Shown piece after piece: positions 1-8,859 of a stretch of 64,000 nt of DNA. The notes beneath the pieces were generated by a model. That model saw only the letters and a program-made list of their open reading frames with translations. It was not told the origin of the DNA and ran no database searches. Source of the stretch: CAWJNF01 sp963844235 (GTDB taxonomy: Bacteria > Actinomycetota > Thermoleophilia > Gaiellales > Gaiellaceae); the NCBI GenBank assembly GCA_963844235.1, contig CAWJNF010000004.1, positions 1,192,176 to 1,256,175 of the forward strand, read 5' to 3'. Made by a program: the position numbers and the translations under genes. Position 1 is the stretch's first letter, and each line of letters starts with the position of its first letter.

Positions 1-1
1 G

Positions 2-412
2 CTCGAGCGTGTCGCCAAGGAGATCCGGGAGGACGTCCGCTCCCTCGAGCAACTCATGGAACGGCTCGGGATCCCCCGCAGGAACCAGCGCGCGATGATC
101 GGTGAGCTCGCTCACGCCGTCGGTCGGCTCAAGTTCGGCGGCGTCCTTCACCGCGGGTCGGCCGTCGCGACCCTGGAGGAGCTCGAGATGCTCGCTCTCG
201 GGATCGAGGGCAAGCTCGCGCTCTGGGGGGCCTTGCAGCACGGGGCTAACGACGACGGCTCGCTTGGTCCGGAGCTCGATGGGCTCATCGCCCGCGCTCG
301 GACCCAGCGCGAGCTCGTGGAGGAGCTGCGGCTCAAGGCAGCCGAGGCGGTCGTCCGGGAGTCACAGCGGGATACGAAGACTCGCCCGGGGCAGCCCGTC
401 GCAGACTCGTGA
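2..412 (+). CDS. Hypothetical protein, 5' end outside the window
   Basis: The reading frame is open from base 2, so the gene begins upstream of the window; the ATG at 56 is probably internal. The visible 136 residues are helical and charged (LERVAKEIRED..., ending in an Arg/Gln/Glu-rich tail) with no membrane segment or catalytic motif. The pattern of paired amphipathic helices resembles small ferritin-like or helical-bundle hypothetical proteins of actinobacteria, but I cannot name a family. It ends 32 bp before the stop of the convergent isochorismatase gene. Confidence 0.6.
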   Translation, partial: LERVAKEIREDVRSLEQLMERLGIPRRNQRAMIGELAHAVGRLKFGGVLHRGSAVATLEELEMLALGIEGKLALWGALQHGANDDGSLGPELDGLIARARTQRELVEELRLKAAEAVVRESQRDTKTRPGQPVADS

Positions 413-443
413 GCCTGCCCCGCGGCTTGATGCGCGATGACTG

Positions 444-1010
444 CTACACGAAGTCGCTCGGTGCGGCTCGTTGTCCGGCCAGCACAGGCGCCGTCCGCTC
501 GACTCGGACGCCGACGACCCGCTCGAGGTAGTCGAGCGCAATCCGCTCGTCGGCCTGGTCCACGCACGCGCACGCCGGCGCGAGGACGGTCACCTTGTAG
601 CCGAGCTCGCGCGCGGCGATCGCGGTCTGGGCAACGCACATCTCGGTCGCCGTACCGGCGAGCAGAAGCCGGTCGACGGAGAGGTCGGCGAGGAGGAACT
701 CGAGCGGCGTCGAGTCGAAGGCCGAGTAGCGCGTCTTGAGGACGAAGCGATCGCCCGGGGGCGGGCGCACCGCCTGGACGAGCTCGCCGGCCCGGCCCTC
801 CTCGACCGCGCGCCTGACCAGCCCGGGCGCGTCGCCGTCCCAGTGCCCTCCGTGGTCGTTCGCGTAGATGACCGGCACGCCCTTGGAGCGGGCTCGATCG
901 AGCGCCGCGACGAGGCCGCCGTGGCGCTCACGATAGGACGCCAGCAGCGCGTCTCCGTCCTCGTGACGAAAATCCTTGATCACGTCGACCAGCAACAGCG
1001 CGTCGTTCAT
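444..1010 (-). CDS. Isochorismatase-family cysteine hydrolase (RutB/nicotinamidase-like)
   Basis: A 188-residue cytoplasmic hydrolase of the isochorismatase fold, which typically cleaves amides, ureido groups or N-carbamoyl compounds. The family's catalytic triad is visible: Asp9 (LLLVDVIKDF), Lys92 (FVLKTRYSAF) and nucleophile Cys125 (GTATEMCVAQTA). The frame stays open far upstream, but alignment of the first strand fixes the ATG at 1010. It is the last gene of the minus-strand operon that begins with HyuA/HyuB and includes RidA and a flavin oxidoreductase. That company suggests it hydrolyses a ring-opened carbamoyl or ureido intermediate, as RutB does in pyrimidine breakdown; the actual substrate is not deducible. 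Confidence 0.85.
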   Translation of the reverse strand: MNDALLLVDVIKDFRHEDGDALLASYRERHGGLVAALDRARSKGVPVIYANDHGGHWDGDAPGLVRRAVEEGRAGELVQAVRPPPGDRFVLKTRYSAFDSTPLEFLLADLSVDRLLLAGTATEMCVAQTAIAARELGYKVTVLAPACACVDQADERIALDYLERVVGVRVERTAPVLAGQRAAPSDFV

Positions 1011-1120
1011 CCCGTCGCAAGCGATACCCGCACGGCGGGATCGGCGAAACGACGTCGGAAGGGGAGAACGCACGTAGCGCCCTGCCCTACCGTCCGCCGT
1101 CCCTCTGGGCCTCTGGCATT

Positions 1121-2116
1121 TCACGGAACCTGTGCGAGCCGGCCTGCGGCGCGAAGCTGGTCGTACTCCCCGTTGTAGAAGCCGCCTGCGACTTCGGTGA
1201 CGCCGAGCGCCACGAGCTGGGCCAGCCTTTCGAGGCAGCGTGAAGGTGGGCCTGCGATCGCGAAGTCGTCGATGAGGTCGTCCGTGAGGAAGTCCATCTC
1301 CGCGGCTGCCGTATTGCCGTGATCCTTGTAGTAGTCGTAGTCGGCGCTGGCGGTGCGGCGGGCCTCGACCACGCGGGTGAGCTCGGACGGCATGCCGTGG
1401 TTCGGGTTCCGGCGCATCACGTCCTCGATGTGGTTGGCGGCCGAAGGCGGCGCCCACCGGCACGCATGCCGCGCTTCGTCGAGGTCGTCGGATACCCACA
1501 GGCCGCAGAGGAGCGAGATCTCGACGGTCTCGGGGTCCCGGCCTGCGTCGGTTGCGCCTTCGTGCACCTGGTCGATCGCCCACCGCACCGCGGTCGGGTT
1601 CACGCCGACCTGGATCTGCACGATGTCGGCCAGAGCCCCGGCGAGCCGGAGGTTCTTGGGCCCGGTGGCGGCCATCATGATCGGCACTTCGGCCCGGGCC
1701 CACTTGATGTGTGCGTTGGAGCCGTCGACGTCGACGTCGGTGCCGCGCGTGAGGGCGCGGATCTTCGGCACCACCTCGGCGAGGCGTCGGGTTGCCACCG
1801 GCTGGCGGCCGAGCGTCCTGACCGCGTTGTCGCCGCGACCGATACCGAGGATCATCCGACCCGGGTGGAGGTCGGCGAGCGTTGCGGCGACACTTGCCGT
1901 AACGGTGTAGTGGCGCGTGGTCGGGTTGGTGACTCCCGTTCCGAAGGCGATTCGCTCGGTCGCGGTGAGACCGTGGGCGATGTACACGTAGACGTCGTGG
2001 TAGAGCATGTGCCCGTCGACGACCCAGATCCTGTCCCAGCCAGCCTCCTCGGCGACCTTCGCGGACGCGAGAAACGTGTCGAGGTCGTGCGGGAGGATGT
2101 ACGCGCCGAGCTTCAT
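1121..2116 (-). CDS. LLM-class flavin-dependent oxidoreductase (luciferase-like)
   Basis: A 331-residue TIM-barrel protein of the bacterial-luciferase-like family, which uses FMN or coenzyme F420 for oxygenation or hydride transfer. Family signatures seen include the N-terminal strand MKLGAYI, EEAGWDRIWVVDGHM, the central GIGRGDNAVRTLG loop and IMMAATGPKNLRLAG. Its start codon overlaps the stop of the upstream gene (TGATG), so the two are translationally coupled. Next to RidA and isochorismatase genes it could act like RutA, opening an N-heterocycle, or be an F420-dependent reductase. Sequence alone cannot separate FMN from F420 use. Confidence 0.85.
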   Translation of the reverse strand: MKLGAYILPHDLDTFLASAKVAEEAGWDRIWVVDGHMLYHDVYVYIAHGLTATERIAFGTGVTNPTTRHYTVTASVAATLADLHPGRMILGIGRGDNAVRTLGRQPVATRRLAEVVPKIRALTRGTDVDVDGSNAHIKWARAEVPIMMAATGPKNLRLAGALADIVQIQVGVNPTAVRWAIDQVHEGATDAGRDPETVEISLLCGLWVSDDLDEARHACRWAPPSAANHIEDVMRRNPNHGMPSELTRVVEARRTASADYDYYKDHGNTAAAEMDFLTDDLIDDFAIAGPPSRCLERLAQLVALGVTEVAGGFYNGEYDQLRAAGRLAQVP

Positions 2117-2871
2117 CAGTCTCCTCTCGTTGCCGGCGGCCGGTCACGGCCCGTTGTCAGGAGAGCGGCGAGGGTCTTCACGTTGTCGTCGGCACTCCAG
2201 CTGGACGCGAGCAGGCCGGCGATCTCCGGCGTGTCGTCGAGACGGGGTGCGTGGTGTCGGGCGTCCTGGAACTCGAAGCCGACGAGGGCTGGGTATCCGA
2301 CCCGGGCATCGAGGTAGGCGAACAGGGAGACCCGCGGCGCGAGCCTCGTGACGCGGTAGGGAACGTGCGGGTCCGGCTGCAGATAGAGGACGTCCCGAGC
2401 ATCGGAATAGTGGGGACGGACACGACCCAGGGGGTGCTCGCGAGTGCCCTGCGACCAATAGCGGCGGAAGGCGCCCCACTGGTCGTCGAGCCGAAACCAG
2501 GTGTGGAGATGGAGCTCGCCGTCGATTCGCCGGGTGCCCGCGAGGCAGAGCTCGGCCGGAGCGTCAACGCTCGGTCGACACCAGATGAGGTGGGGTTGAT
2601 GCTCGACCGAGTCCCCGTTCGGCCCGGTGGCAACGAAGCGCCAGATCTCATGGGCGCTCTCGAGGGCGGCGAGTGCGACCGGGACGAGCTCGGCGCGCTG
2701 CGGGTCCCGCTCGAGAACGTCGTCCCAGCGGTCGGGGATGCGGACAGTCGTGCCGGTCGGGTTCGTCCGCCCCGGCATGCTCTCCCGCAGCAGCTGACGG
2801 CCTTCGGCGGCCGATGTGGCCAGAGGGATGACAGGGCAGGTCGCGCCCTCAGCCATGCGGAACTGCGGCAA
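2116..2871 (-). CDS. Uncharacterised protein in the hyuAB-ridA operon
   Basis: I do not recognise this 251-residue protein. It has no signal peptide or membrane segment. It contains many Trp, His and Arg residues in short conserved-looking blocks (WRFVATGPNGDSVEHQP, WGAFRRYWSQGT, FRLDDQWGAF), suggesting a soluble beta-rich domain. Two starts are possible: ATG 2871, or ATG 2856, which shortens the overlap with the upstream ridA stop to 8 nt and is the more usual arrangement. Its stop overlaps the start of the flavin oxidoreductase. Conservation of its position among catabolic genes would be the best clue to function. Confidence 0.7.
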   Translation of the reverse strand: MPQFRMAEGATCPVIPLATSAAEGRQLLRESMPGRTNPTGTTVRIPDRWDDVLERDPQRAELVPVALAALESAHEIWRFVATGPNGDSVEHQPHLIWCRPSVDAPAELCLAGTRRIDGELHLHTWFRLDDQWGAFRRYWSQGTREHPLGRVRPHYSDARDVLYLQPDPHVPYRVTRLAPRVSLFAYLDARVGYPALVGFEFQDARHHAPRLDDTPEIAGLLASSWSADDNVKTLAALLTTGRDRPPATRGD

Positions 2872-3262
2872 CGGCTTCGACCTCCACCTTGATCCCGGGG
2901 AGGGCGAGCGCGCTGACCTCGACGAGCGTGCTGGCAGGACGGGTCTCGCCGAAGAACTCCCGTCGCACGGGTGTCATGTGGGGACGGTCCTCGATGTCGG
3001 TCAGGTAGATCGTGAGCTTGAGGACGTGCGCGAAGTCGCTGCCGCTGGCGCGCAGAACGTGACCGAGGTTCTCGAAGGTCTGCCGCGCCTGGGCGAGGAA
3101 GTCGCCCTCCCCGACCAGCTTCCCGTCCTTGTCCAGCGGCACGCACCCTGAGACGAACACCAGGTCTTTCAGGCGCACGGCGTCCGAGTAGTGACCCAAT
3201 GGGCTGACGAGCTCCGGCGCGCGAATCTCCTCCTGGAGTGGGCCACCGCCGACTGCTGCCAT
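2849..3262 (-). CDS. RidA/YjgF-family protein (RutC-like)
   Basis: A 137-residue member of the RidA family, trimeric proteins that hydrolyse reactive enamine/imine intermediates or aminoacrylate. The family signature is clear: LVFVSGCVPLDKDG, QTFENLGHVLRASGSDF, and RPASTLVEVSALALPG, where Arg108 is the conserved substrate-binding arginine. A strong ribosome site (AGGAGG) precedes ATG 3262. It lies 28 bp after hyuB and overlaps the next gene, so it belongs to the same transcript. In the Rut pathway a RidA homologue partners a luciferase-like oxygenase and an isochorismatase; all three are present here. Confidence 0.9.
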   Translation of the reverse strand: MAAVGGGPLQEEIRAPELVSPLGHYSDAVRLKDLVFVSGCVPLDKDGKLVGEGDFLAQARQTFENLGHVLRASGSDFAHVLKLTIYLTDIEDRPHMTPVRREFFGETRPASTLVEVSALALPGIKVEVEAVAAVPHG

Positions 3263-3289
3263 TCCGCCTGCCTCCTGTTGTGGGGATCT

Positions 3290-5077
3290 CTACGTCGGGT
3301 CCTGCCGGCGGCGAAGAGCGGCTGTCTGCTCGAGGTCGACCACGAGCTTGTCGCCGCCGAGAGCGACGCCGTAGTGGGTCCGCGCCTCGTCCGCCGTGAG
3401 ATAGCCGTCGCGGGCGTCCGCGAGCGTTTCCTCGGGATCCCGCTCGAACGGTGGACCGTACCCGCCGCCCAGCGGCGACTCGAACCGAAGGACATCGCCG
3501 GCGGCGACGCGGAGACCGGAGAACTTGGACGGGAGGATGGTCTCGGCGCCGCCGGCCGCCACATGCGTCAGGATTCCGGTCCGGCCGTCGCTGCCACCGT
3601 GCACCCCCCGCGGTGGGTCGTAGCAGCGGTCGCCCTCGCAGGAGACCATCGTGTCGACGAGGAAGCGGTTCTCGCGGACGGGCCCGAGACCGCCGCGCCA
3701 GCGGCCGGCCGCGGGCGCCGCATCGCGAAGCTCGTAGCGGTCGACCCGGATCGGGAACCGGATCTCGAGATCCTCGGTCGGCGTGTTCATCGTGTTGGCC
3801 ATGAGGGTGTCGACCGCGTCCATGCCGTCACTGCCGCAGCGTCCGCCGTAGCTGCCCTCGTTGATCTCGATGTACGTCCAGTACTCCTGGGTATCGTCGC
3901 TCCAGCCGCTGTAGCTGACGAAGTACGTGTGCGCGGCGCTTCCTGCGATCGTCTTCTCGGGCGCGGCGTCGGCGAGAGCGAGGACGAAGCCGTCCGCGAT
4001 CCGCTGGACGGGGCAGAACCGTGCGAAGGTCGCACGCGGGAAGTTCGGGTTGAAGATCGTCCCCTTCGGGCACACGATCTCGATCGGCCGGTAACAGCCC
4101 TCGTTCTGCGGGATGTCCTCTTCGACGATTGCCTCATCGAGGAAGACGCTCCGGGCGATGAAGTAGGCCGTCGAGCAGGTCGTCCCGAGATACGGGGCGT
4201 TGAAACCGGTCGCGACCTCCGCGTTGGAGCCCGTGAGATCAACCGTCACGTTGCTCCCGTCGATGATCACCTTGACGCAGACCTTGAGCGGCACGCCGCG
4301 CTCACGACCGTCGTCGTCGAGCCAGCCGACCGGCGCCTCGTACTCGCCGTCAGGAATCTTGGCGATCTCGGAACGCAGCATGTACTCCGAGTAGTCCATC
4401 CAGTCCTCGGCTGCGTCCATCACGGTCTGGGCCCCGTACTTCGCGAGCAGCGCCAGGAAGCGACGCTTGCCGACGAGACAGGCGGAGATCATGGCCTCCA
4501 GATCGCCGCGGTTGGCTGTTGCCGTGCGAGTGTTGTCGAGCATGTGCTGCCAGAGCTCCTCGTTGCGAACGCCGGCGGCGTACATGCGAACCGAGTCGTA
4601 GATCCTCCCCTCGGCCCAGAGATCGATCACGTCCACGTTGATGCCCGGATACGCGCCACCAATGTCGATCAGGTGGCAGGTGTCCGCCGACCACGCGACG
4701 AGCTCTCCTTCCCAGAATATGGGCGTAGCGACGCAGATATCCGGCGCGTGCACCGCTCCCTTGTAGGGATGGTTGTGGAAGATGATGTCGCCGTCCTCGA
4801 TCTTCCCCTCGAGGCGTTCGAGGAAGCCGGGGATCATGCCGCGCATCGCGCCGTTGAGCAAGGGCGTCGACTGGCTCTCTGCGAGCTCGCGCCCGTGACG
4901 GTCGAAGATGCCCGCGCCGAGGTCCTCGCTCTCACGGGCCAGCTGCGAGTATCCGGTGCGCTGGAGGGTCGCAGCGATCTCCTTGGCAATCGCTCTGAAG
5001 TGGCCGCCGATCACGCGCAGCAGGATTGGATCCTCCAGGCGGCGTGCCGGCATGGTCAGTGCGGGCTCGGCGCTCAC
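3290..5077 (-). CDS. hyuB: Hydantoinase/oxoprolinase B subunit (HyuB)
   Basis: A 595-residue HyuB-family protein. With HyuA it forms ATP-dependent amidohydrolases such as N-methylhydantoinase and 5-oxoprolinase; related AcxB/ApcB carboxylase subunits share the fold. Typical blocks are seen: DPILLRVIGGHFRAIAKE, the HNHPYKGAVHAPDI metal-site region, GGAYPGINVDVIDLW and a C-terminal FESPLGGGYGPPFERDPE. The GTG start at 5077 overlaps the hyuA stop (GTGA), so subunit synthesis is coupled. It closely resembles the second HyuB at 50004-51809, with long identical stretches. Which cyclic amide it opens cannot be told from sequence. Confidence 0.92.
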   Translation of the reverse strand: MSAEPALTMPARRLEDPILLRVIGGHFRAIAKEIAATLQRTGYSQLARESEDLGAGIFDRHGRELAESQSTPLLNGAMRGMIPGFLERLEGKIEDGDIIFHNHPYKGAVHAPDICVATPIFWEGELVAWSADTCHLIDIGGAYPGINVDVIDLWAEGRIYDSVRMYAAGVRNEELWQHMLDNTRTATANRGDLEAMISACLVGKRRFLALLAKYGAQTVMDAAEDWMDYSEYMLRSEIAKIPDGEYEAPVGWLDDDGRERGVPLKVCVKVIIDGSNVTVDLTGSNAEVATGFNAPYLGTTCSTAYFIARSVFLDEAIVEEDIPQNEGCYRPIEIVCPKGTIFNPNFPRATFARFCPVQRIADGFVLALADAAPEKTIAGSAAHTYFVSYSGWSDDTQEYWTYIEINEGSYGGRCGSDGMDAVDTLMANTMNTPTEDLEIRFPIRVDRYELRDAAPAAGRWRGGLGPVRENRFLVDTMVSCEGDRCYDPPRGVHGGSDGRTGILTHVAAGGAETILPSKFSGLRVAAGDVLRFESPLGGGYGPPFERDPEETLADARDGYLTADEARTHYGVALGGDKLVVDLEQTAALRRRQDPT

Positions 5078-7143
5078 CGTGGCACCGCCTCGGTGCTCGA
5101 GATCACGATCGTTCCGTCAGCGCCGACCTGTGCGCTCAGAGCCGGCGGAACGAGGACAGTCGAGTCCTCCTGCTCGACGAGGGTCGGGCCCTGGAGGCCC
5201 TGGCCGGCGCGCAGCTCGCTTCGGTCGTACACCGGCGTGGCGACCATCCCGTGCCCGCCGAACCAGACCGGACGCTCACCTGACGATCGGGGCGGCCCGC
5301 TCGCCTCCGCCAGTGGCTCCAGCCGGATGCCGCCGAGGTGGCCCCGGCCGTTCACGCCGACGTTGACGATCTCCACCCTGCCGTCGCGAAACGCGTGCGC
5401 GAACTCGCGCTCGTGCGCCGCGTGGAAGGCCTCCGCGATCGCGTCGACCCACTCCGGCGCGCCAAGCCCCGTTGGAGCTCCGACGCGGATCTCGTACCCC
5501 TGCCCGGCATAGCGGCACTCCGCGTAACGCGCGACCGTCGTCCGGTCCTGCTCGAAACCGTCCCGTGCGAGCTGGGCTCTGGCCTCGCGTTCGAGGTTGG
5601 CGTACGCCGCCTCTACGTTGGCTTGGGCGGTTTCGGTGAGAAGCGTGATGAGCGAGACCGAGTAGCTGTGGATGACGTCGCTGCTGAGCAGGCCCATGGC
5701 CGACGCGATCCCGGGAAATCGAGGGGCCACGATTGCGGGAATTGCGAGCTCGCGCGCGATATCGGGCGCGAACAGCGGGCCTGCCCCGCCGAACGCAACG
5801 AGCGCGAAGTCGCGTGGATCGAGACCCTTGCGGACGCTGTTGAGCTCGATGGCGTCGATCATGTGCGAGGTCGCGACGCGGACGATTCCGGCGGCCGCCT
5901 CATCGAGCGCCAACCCGAGCGGCGTCGCGACCTGCTCCTGGATCGCCCGCGTCGCATGCGACAGCGAGATGCTCATCCGACCGCCGAGGAACGACGCCTC
6001 GTTCAGCCGCCCGAGCACGAGCTGTGCGTCGGTCACCGTGGGCTCCGTCCCGCCGCGCCGGTAACACGCCGGCCCGGGATCGGCTCCGGCCGATCTGGGC
6101 CCGACCTGCAGCATCCCACCACGGTCGACGTACGCGACGGATCCCCCGCCCGCGCCGATCGTGGCCACGTCGATCATCGACAGGCGCAGGTGGAAGCCGC
6201 CGATCTGGTTCTCGAGCCAATGCTTGTGGCGGACCTGCCCCTCGTGAATGACACCGATATCAGCGGACGTCCCACCGACATCGAGCGTGATCAGGTTCTG
6301 GAACCCGGCGGCCTGCCCGGTCTCGCGACCTCCGATCACACCGCCCGCCGGGCCGGAGAGCAGCATGCTCACGGGTCTGCGCGAAACGGTCTCCGTTGGC
6401 TCCACGCCACCCGAGGATGTCATGAACAACACGTCGCCCTGCACGCCTTCCTCGCCGAGGCGCCGACTCAGCCGCGCAAGGTACTCCCCCGTGACAGGGC
6501 CCACGTACGCGTTGACCACGACCGTGTTGAACGCCTCGTATTCCCGGTACTCCGGGCAGACCTCGTGGCGCAGCGACACGAATAGACCGGGCAACTGCTC
6601 CTCGAGCAGCTGCGCGACGCGCAACTCGTGTGACGGATCCATGTACGAGTGTAGGAAGCAAACCGCCACCGCTTCCACCTGCTCGTCCCGAAGTGTCCCG
6701 ATCGCATCGAGCACGGCCGCCTCGTCGAGCGGTTTCGTGACCACCCCGGGCGGCTCGACGCGCTCCGTCACGGGCAACCGCAGATACCGCGGCACGAGCG
6801 GTTGCTTCTGCCACGGGAGCTCCTGGTAGAGGCTGTAGTTCATCGGCTTCTTGTGCCGGGCGATGTGCAGCACGTCCCGAAAACCCTCGGTCGTCACGAG
6901 GCCCACGCGCGCGCCGGAGCGCTGCAGCACCGTGTTGGTCGCCACCGTGGTCCCGTGGAAGACCAGGTCGAGATCCGACAGGCGCATCCCAGCCTTCTCG
7001 CATGCCCCTCCCATGCCCTCGACGGTCGCGATCGACGGGTCCTTCGGCGTGCTCGGAACCTTGTGCACGATCAGGTCGCCGCCGTCACCGAGCAAGAAGA
7101 CATCCGTGAACGTCCCCCCAACGTCAACGGCGATCTGCCTCAC
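5074..7143 (-). CDS. hyuA: Hydantoinase/oxoprolinase A subunit (HyuA)
   Basis: A 689-residue HyuA-family ATPase subunit of the ASKHA fold. Nucleotide-binding motifs are visible: N-terminal VDVGGTFTDVFLL, LLSGPAGGVIGG and TLDVGGTSADIGV, then GAGGGSVAYVDRGG and the C-terminal EQEDSTVLVPP. GTG 7143 is the start, preceded by a strong Shine-Dalgarno (AAGGAGG). It heads a compact minus-strand set with HyuB, RidA, an unknown protein, a flavin oxidoreductase and an isochorismatase. It and its HyuB are the paralogues of the pair at 50004-53925, whose HyuA begins with the nearly identical QIGIDVGGTFTDVFL. Confidence 0.93.
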   Translation of the reverse strand: MRQIAVDVGGTFTDVFLLGDGGDLIVHKVPSTPKDPSIATVEGMGGACEKAGMRLSDLDLVFHGTTVATNTVLQRSGARVGLVTTEGFRDVLHIARHKKPMNYSLYQELPWQKQPLVPRYLRLPVTERVEPPGVVTKPLDEAAVLDAIGTLRDEQVEAVAVCFLHSYMDPSHELRVAQLLEEQLPGLFVSLRHEVCPEYREYEAFNTVVVNAYVGPVTGEYLARLSRRLGEEGVQGDVLFMTSSGGVEPTETVSRRPVSMLLSGPAGGVIGGRETGQAAGFQNLITLDVGGTSADIGVIHEGQVRHKHWLENQIGGFHLRLSMIDVATIGAGGGSVAYVDRGGMLQVGPRSAGADPGPACYRRGGTEPTVTDAQLVLGRLNEASFLGGRMSISLSHATRAIQEQVATPLGLALDEAAAGIVRVATSHMIDAIELNSVRKGLDPRDFALVAFGGAGPLFAPDIARELAIPAIVAPRFPGIASAMGLLSSDVIHSYSVSLITLLTETAQANVEAAYANLEREARAQLARDGFEQDRTTVARYAECRYAGQGYEIRVGAPTGLGAPEWVDAIAEAFHAAHEREFAHAFRDGRVEIVNVGVNGRGHLGGIRLEPLAEASGPPRSSGERPVWFGGHGMVATPVYDRSELRAGQGLQGPTLVEQEDSTVLVPPALSAQVGADGTIVISSTEAVPR

Positions 7144-7338
7144 GACACCCTCCTTCCACCCGACGTCTCGAGCATGGGCGACGGGACGTCGACCCAGCTG
7201 GGTGAATCCGGCAGAGGCATCGCCCCCACCGCCCGAACACCGAGGCCGTACAAGCCTTCCCCGCCGGTCAGTCCGCGCGGATCTCCACGGCGCATCAGGA
7301 AGTGGCGGCGGACGACAGACCCGGTCAGGCGGCCGCCG

Positions 7339-7808
7339 CTATGGAGTGCCTGGAAGCCAACCCGCGTTGCTATCGACGTCCTGGTCGCGGCGGAACTCCG
7401 TGCACTCGACGCGCACTCCATGACGGATCGGGCCGGGGACGAACGCGGATACCCGGCCGCGTCCGCTGCCGAGCGGAGCCGTCTCACTGTCCTCCGACAG
7501 CGCGGCGACAGCGTCCGGAACGTCGTCGACACCGAAGCAGATGTGATGGATCCCCTCGCCGTGCTCTTCGAGGAAACGGGCGATCTCGCTGTTCTGGTCG
7601 AGCGGCTGCACAAGCTGCAGGTACGCATCGCCGCAGTCGAGGTACGTGAGGCGCACCCGGGGCCCTCGATCTCGTCGCTCGTGACTACCGCGAGGCCCAG
7701 CCGATCCCGGAAGTGCATGAGCGCGGTCTCGGTGTTGCGAACCACAAGCCCGACATGATCGAGTCGACGGATCGTCGTCGTCGCGGGCCCCGGAGATGTT
7801 CCTGTCAT
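7339..7808 (-). pseudogene. VOC-family (methylmalonyl-CoA-epimerase-like) protein, frameshifted
   Basis: The N-terminal half reads RRLDHVGLVVRNTETALMHF in one frame, and the rest (VRLTYLDCGDAYLQLVQPLD, GIHHICFGVDDVPDAVAAL) continues in another. The switch falls near 7656-7664 in a C/G run; adding one C restores a continuous VOC protein of about 155 residues. The metal-site His of LDHVGLVV, the LQLVQP strand and the HHICFGVDD block match methylmalonyl-CoA epimerase-like members, which bind a divalent metal and act on CoA thioesters. It lies 195 bp upstream of hyuA on the same strand. Whether the indel is biological or a sequencing error is open. Confidence 0.7.
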
Positions 7809-7898
7809 ACGAGTAGACGATTGACGATACGATCACAGACTACGGGAGTGCGGTGCAACGTGCCGGCGGCCGGCTCAAGTGAGCGACAGGCAGCGCGC

Positions 7899-8672
7899 TC
7901 AGCCGGTGGCGACGGTCCGCTCAGCGGCCTCCGGCAGCGTCCGTTCACGCCAGAGCCGTTCCACGTCGTCGAGGTGGGTGCCCATAGCCTCCCGGGCACC
8001 GTCGGTGTCCCCGGCCACGATCGCGCCGAGGATCCGGCGATGGTAGTCGACCGCCATCTCTCGCGCTTCTGCCGAGAACGCGAGGTTCTCGCGCCTGATC
8101 TCGAGCTGGACGTCACCGATCGCGTCAAGCACTACCAGGTACAGCTCGTTGTGAGTTGCGCGTGCAACCTCCCGGTGGAACTCGACGTCGTTCACAGCCG
8201 CTGACTCGACGTTGCCGATTGAGGCCTCGAAGCGCTTGCAGGCCTCGGTGAGGCTCACGATGTCCTTATCGCTCCGCTGTGCCGCTGCGACGCCGGCCAT
8301 CTGGACCTCGAGCGTCCTTCGCACCTCGTGTACCTTCGGATAATCGAGCGTGGAACCGCGAAGAAACAGGCTCATCGACTCGCTGACGGCCGCCGCATCG
8401 ACAGCCGCAACCCGGAGCCCGCTTCCGGACCGTACCTCGATCACGCCTTTCGCCGCAAGGGCTCGGACCGCTTCGCGGACGACGGTACGTGAGACGCCGA
8501 ACTGCTCGCCGAGCTCGCGTTCCGATGGCAACCGGTCACCAGGCTTAAGCCGTCGTGAGAGGATCGTCTTCAGCATCATGTCCGCGACCTTGTCGGAGAG
8601 CCGCGGCTCGCGGCTCACCCGCTCGAAGAGTTCCGCCTTGCCCGCCTCGGCCCGCTCGTCTGCAGCCATCAT
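7899..8672 (-). CDS. FadR-subfamily GntR transcriptional regulator
   Basis: A 257-residue regulator. Residues about 25-90 form the GntR winged helix (LKPGDRLPSERELGEQFGVS, RTVVREAVRALAAKGVIEVR). Residues about 110-245 form the all-helical FCD ligand-binding domain (HEVRRTLEVQMAGVAA, FHREVARATHNELYLVVLDA, YHRRILGAIVAGDTDGAREA), which commonly holds a metal and senses a carboxylate or sugar acid. It sits between the HyuAB operon and the sugar-acid cluster and is the only FadR-type regulator in the window. It is therefore the natural candidate to control 8860-25899, possibly through the GGTATACC palindromes at 12046 and 23583 (inference). Confidence 0.92.
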   Translation of the reverse strand: MMAADERAEAGKAELFERVSREPRLSDKVADMMLKTILSRRLKPGDRLPSERELGEQFGVSRTVVREAVRALAAKGVIEVRSGSGLRVAAVDAAAVSESMSLFLRGSTLDYPKVHEVRRTLEVQMAGVAAAQRSDKDIVSLTEACKRFEASIGNVESAAVNDVEFHREVARATHNELYLVVLDAIGDVQLEIRRENLAFSAEAREMAVDYHRRILGAIVAGDTDGAREAMGTHLDDVERLWRERTLPEAAERTVATG

Positions 8673-8859
8673 TCGGCTTCCGAGACTACACCATGCCGCA
8701 TTCCAGACGCCGTAGTCCAGATTGCGCTACGGACCTGGACCCCGGCCGGCTATGGCCCGAGGGCGTCGATCTTTCTCTCGAAACGGTCAGGCACGCCGGC
8801 GACGGCTCCGGTGTGGCTCGTCGACGAGGGCGACGATGCGGCGGAGCGCCTCCGCCACG

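Noticed and set aside
3191..5512. A very long open frame on the plus strand opposite hyuB
   Set aside because: It is antisense to a clear HyuB gene; long mirror frames are expected at this GC content.
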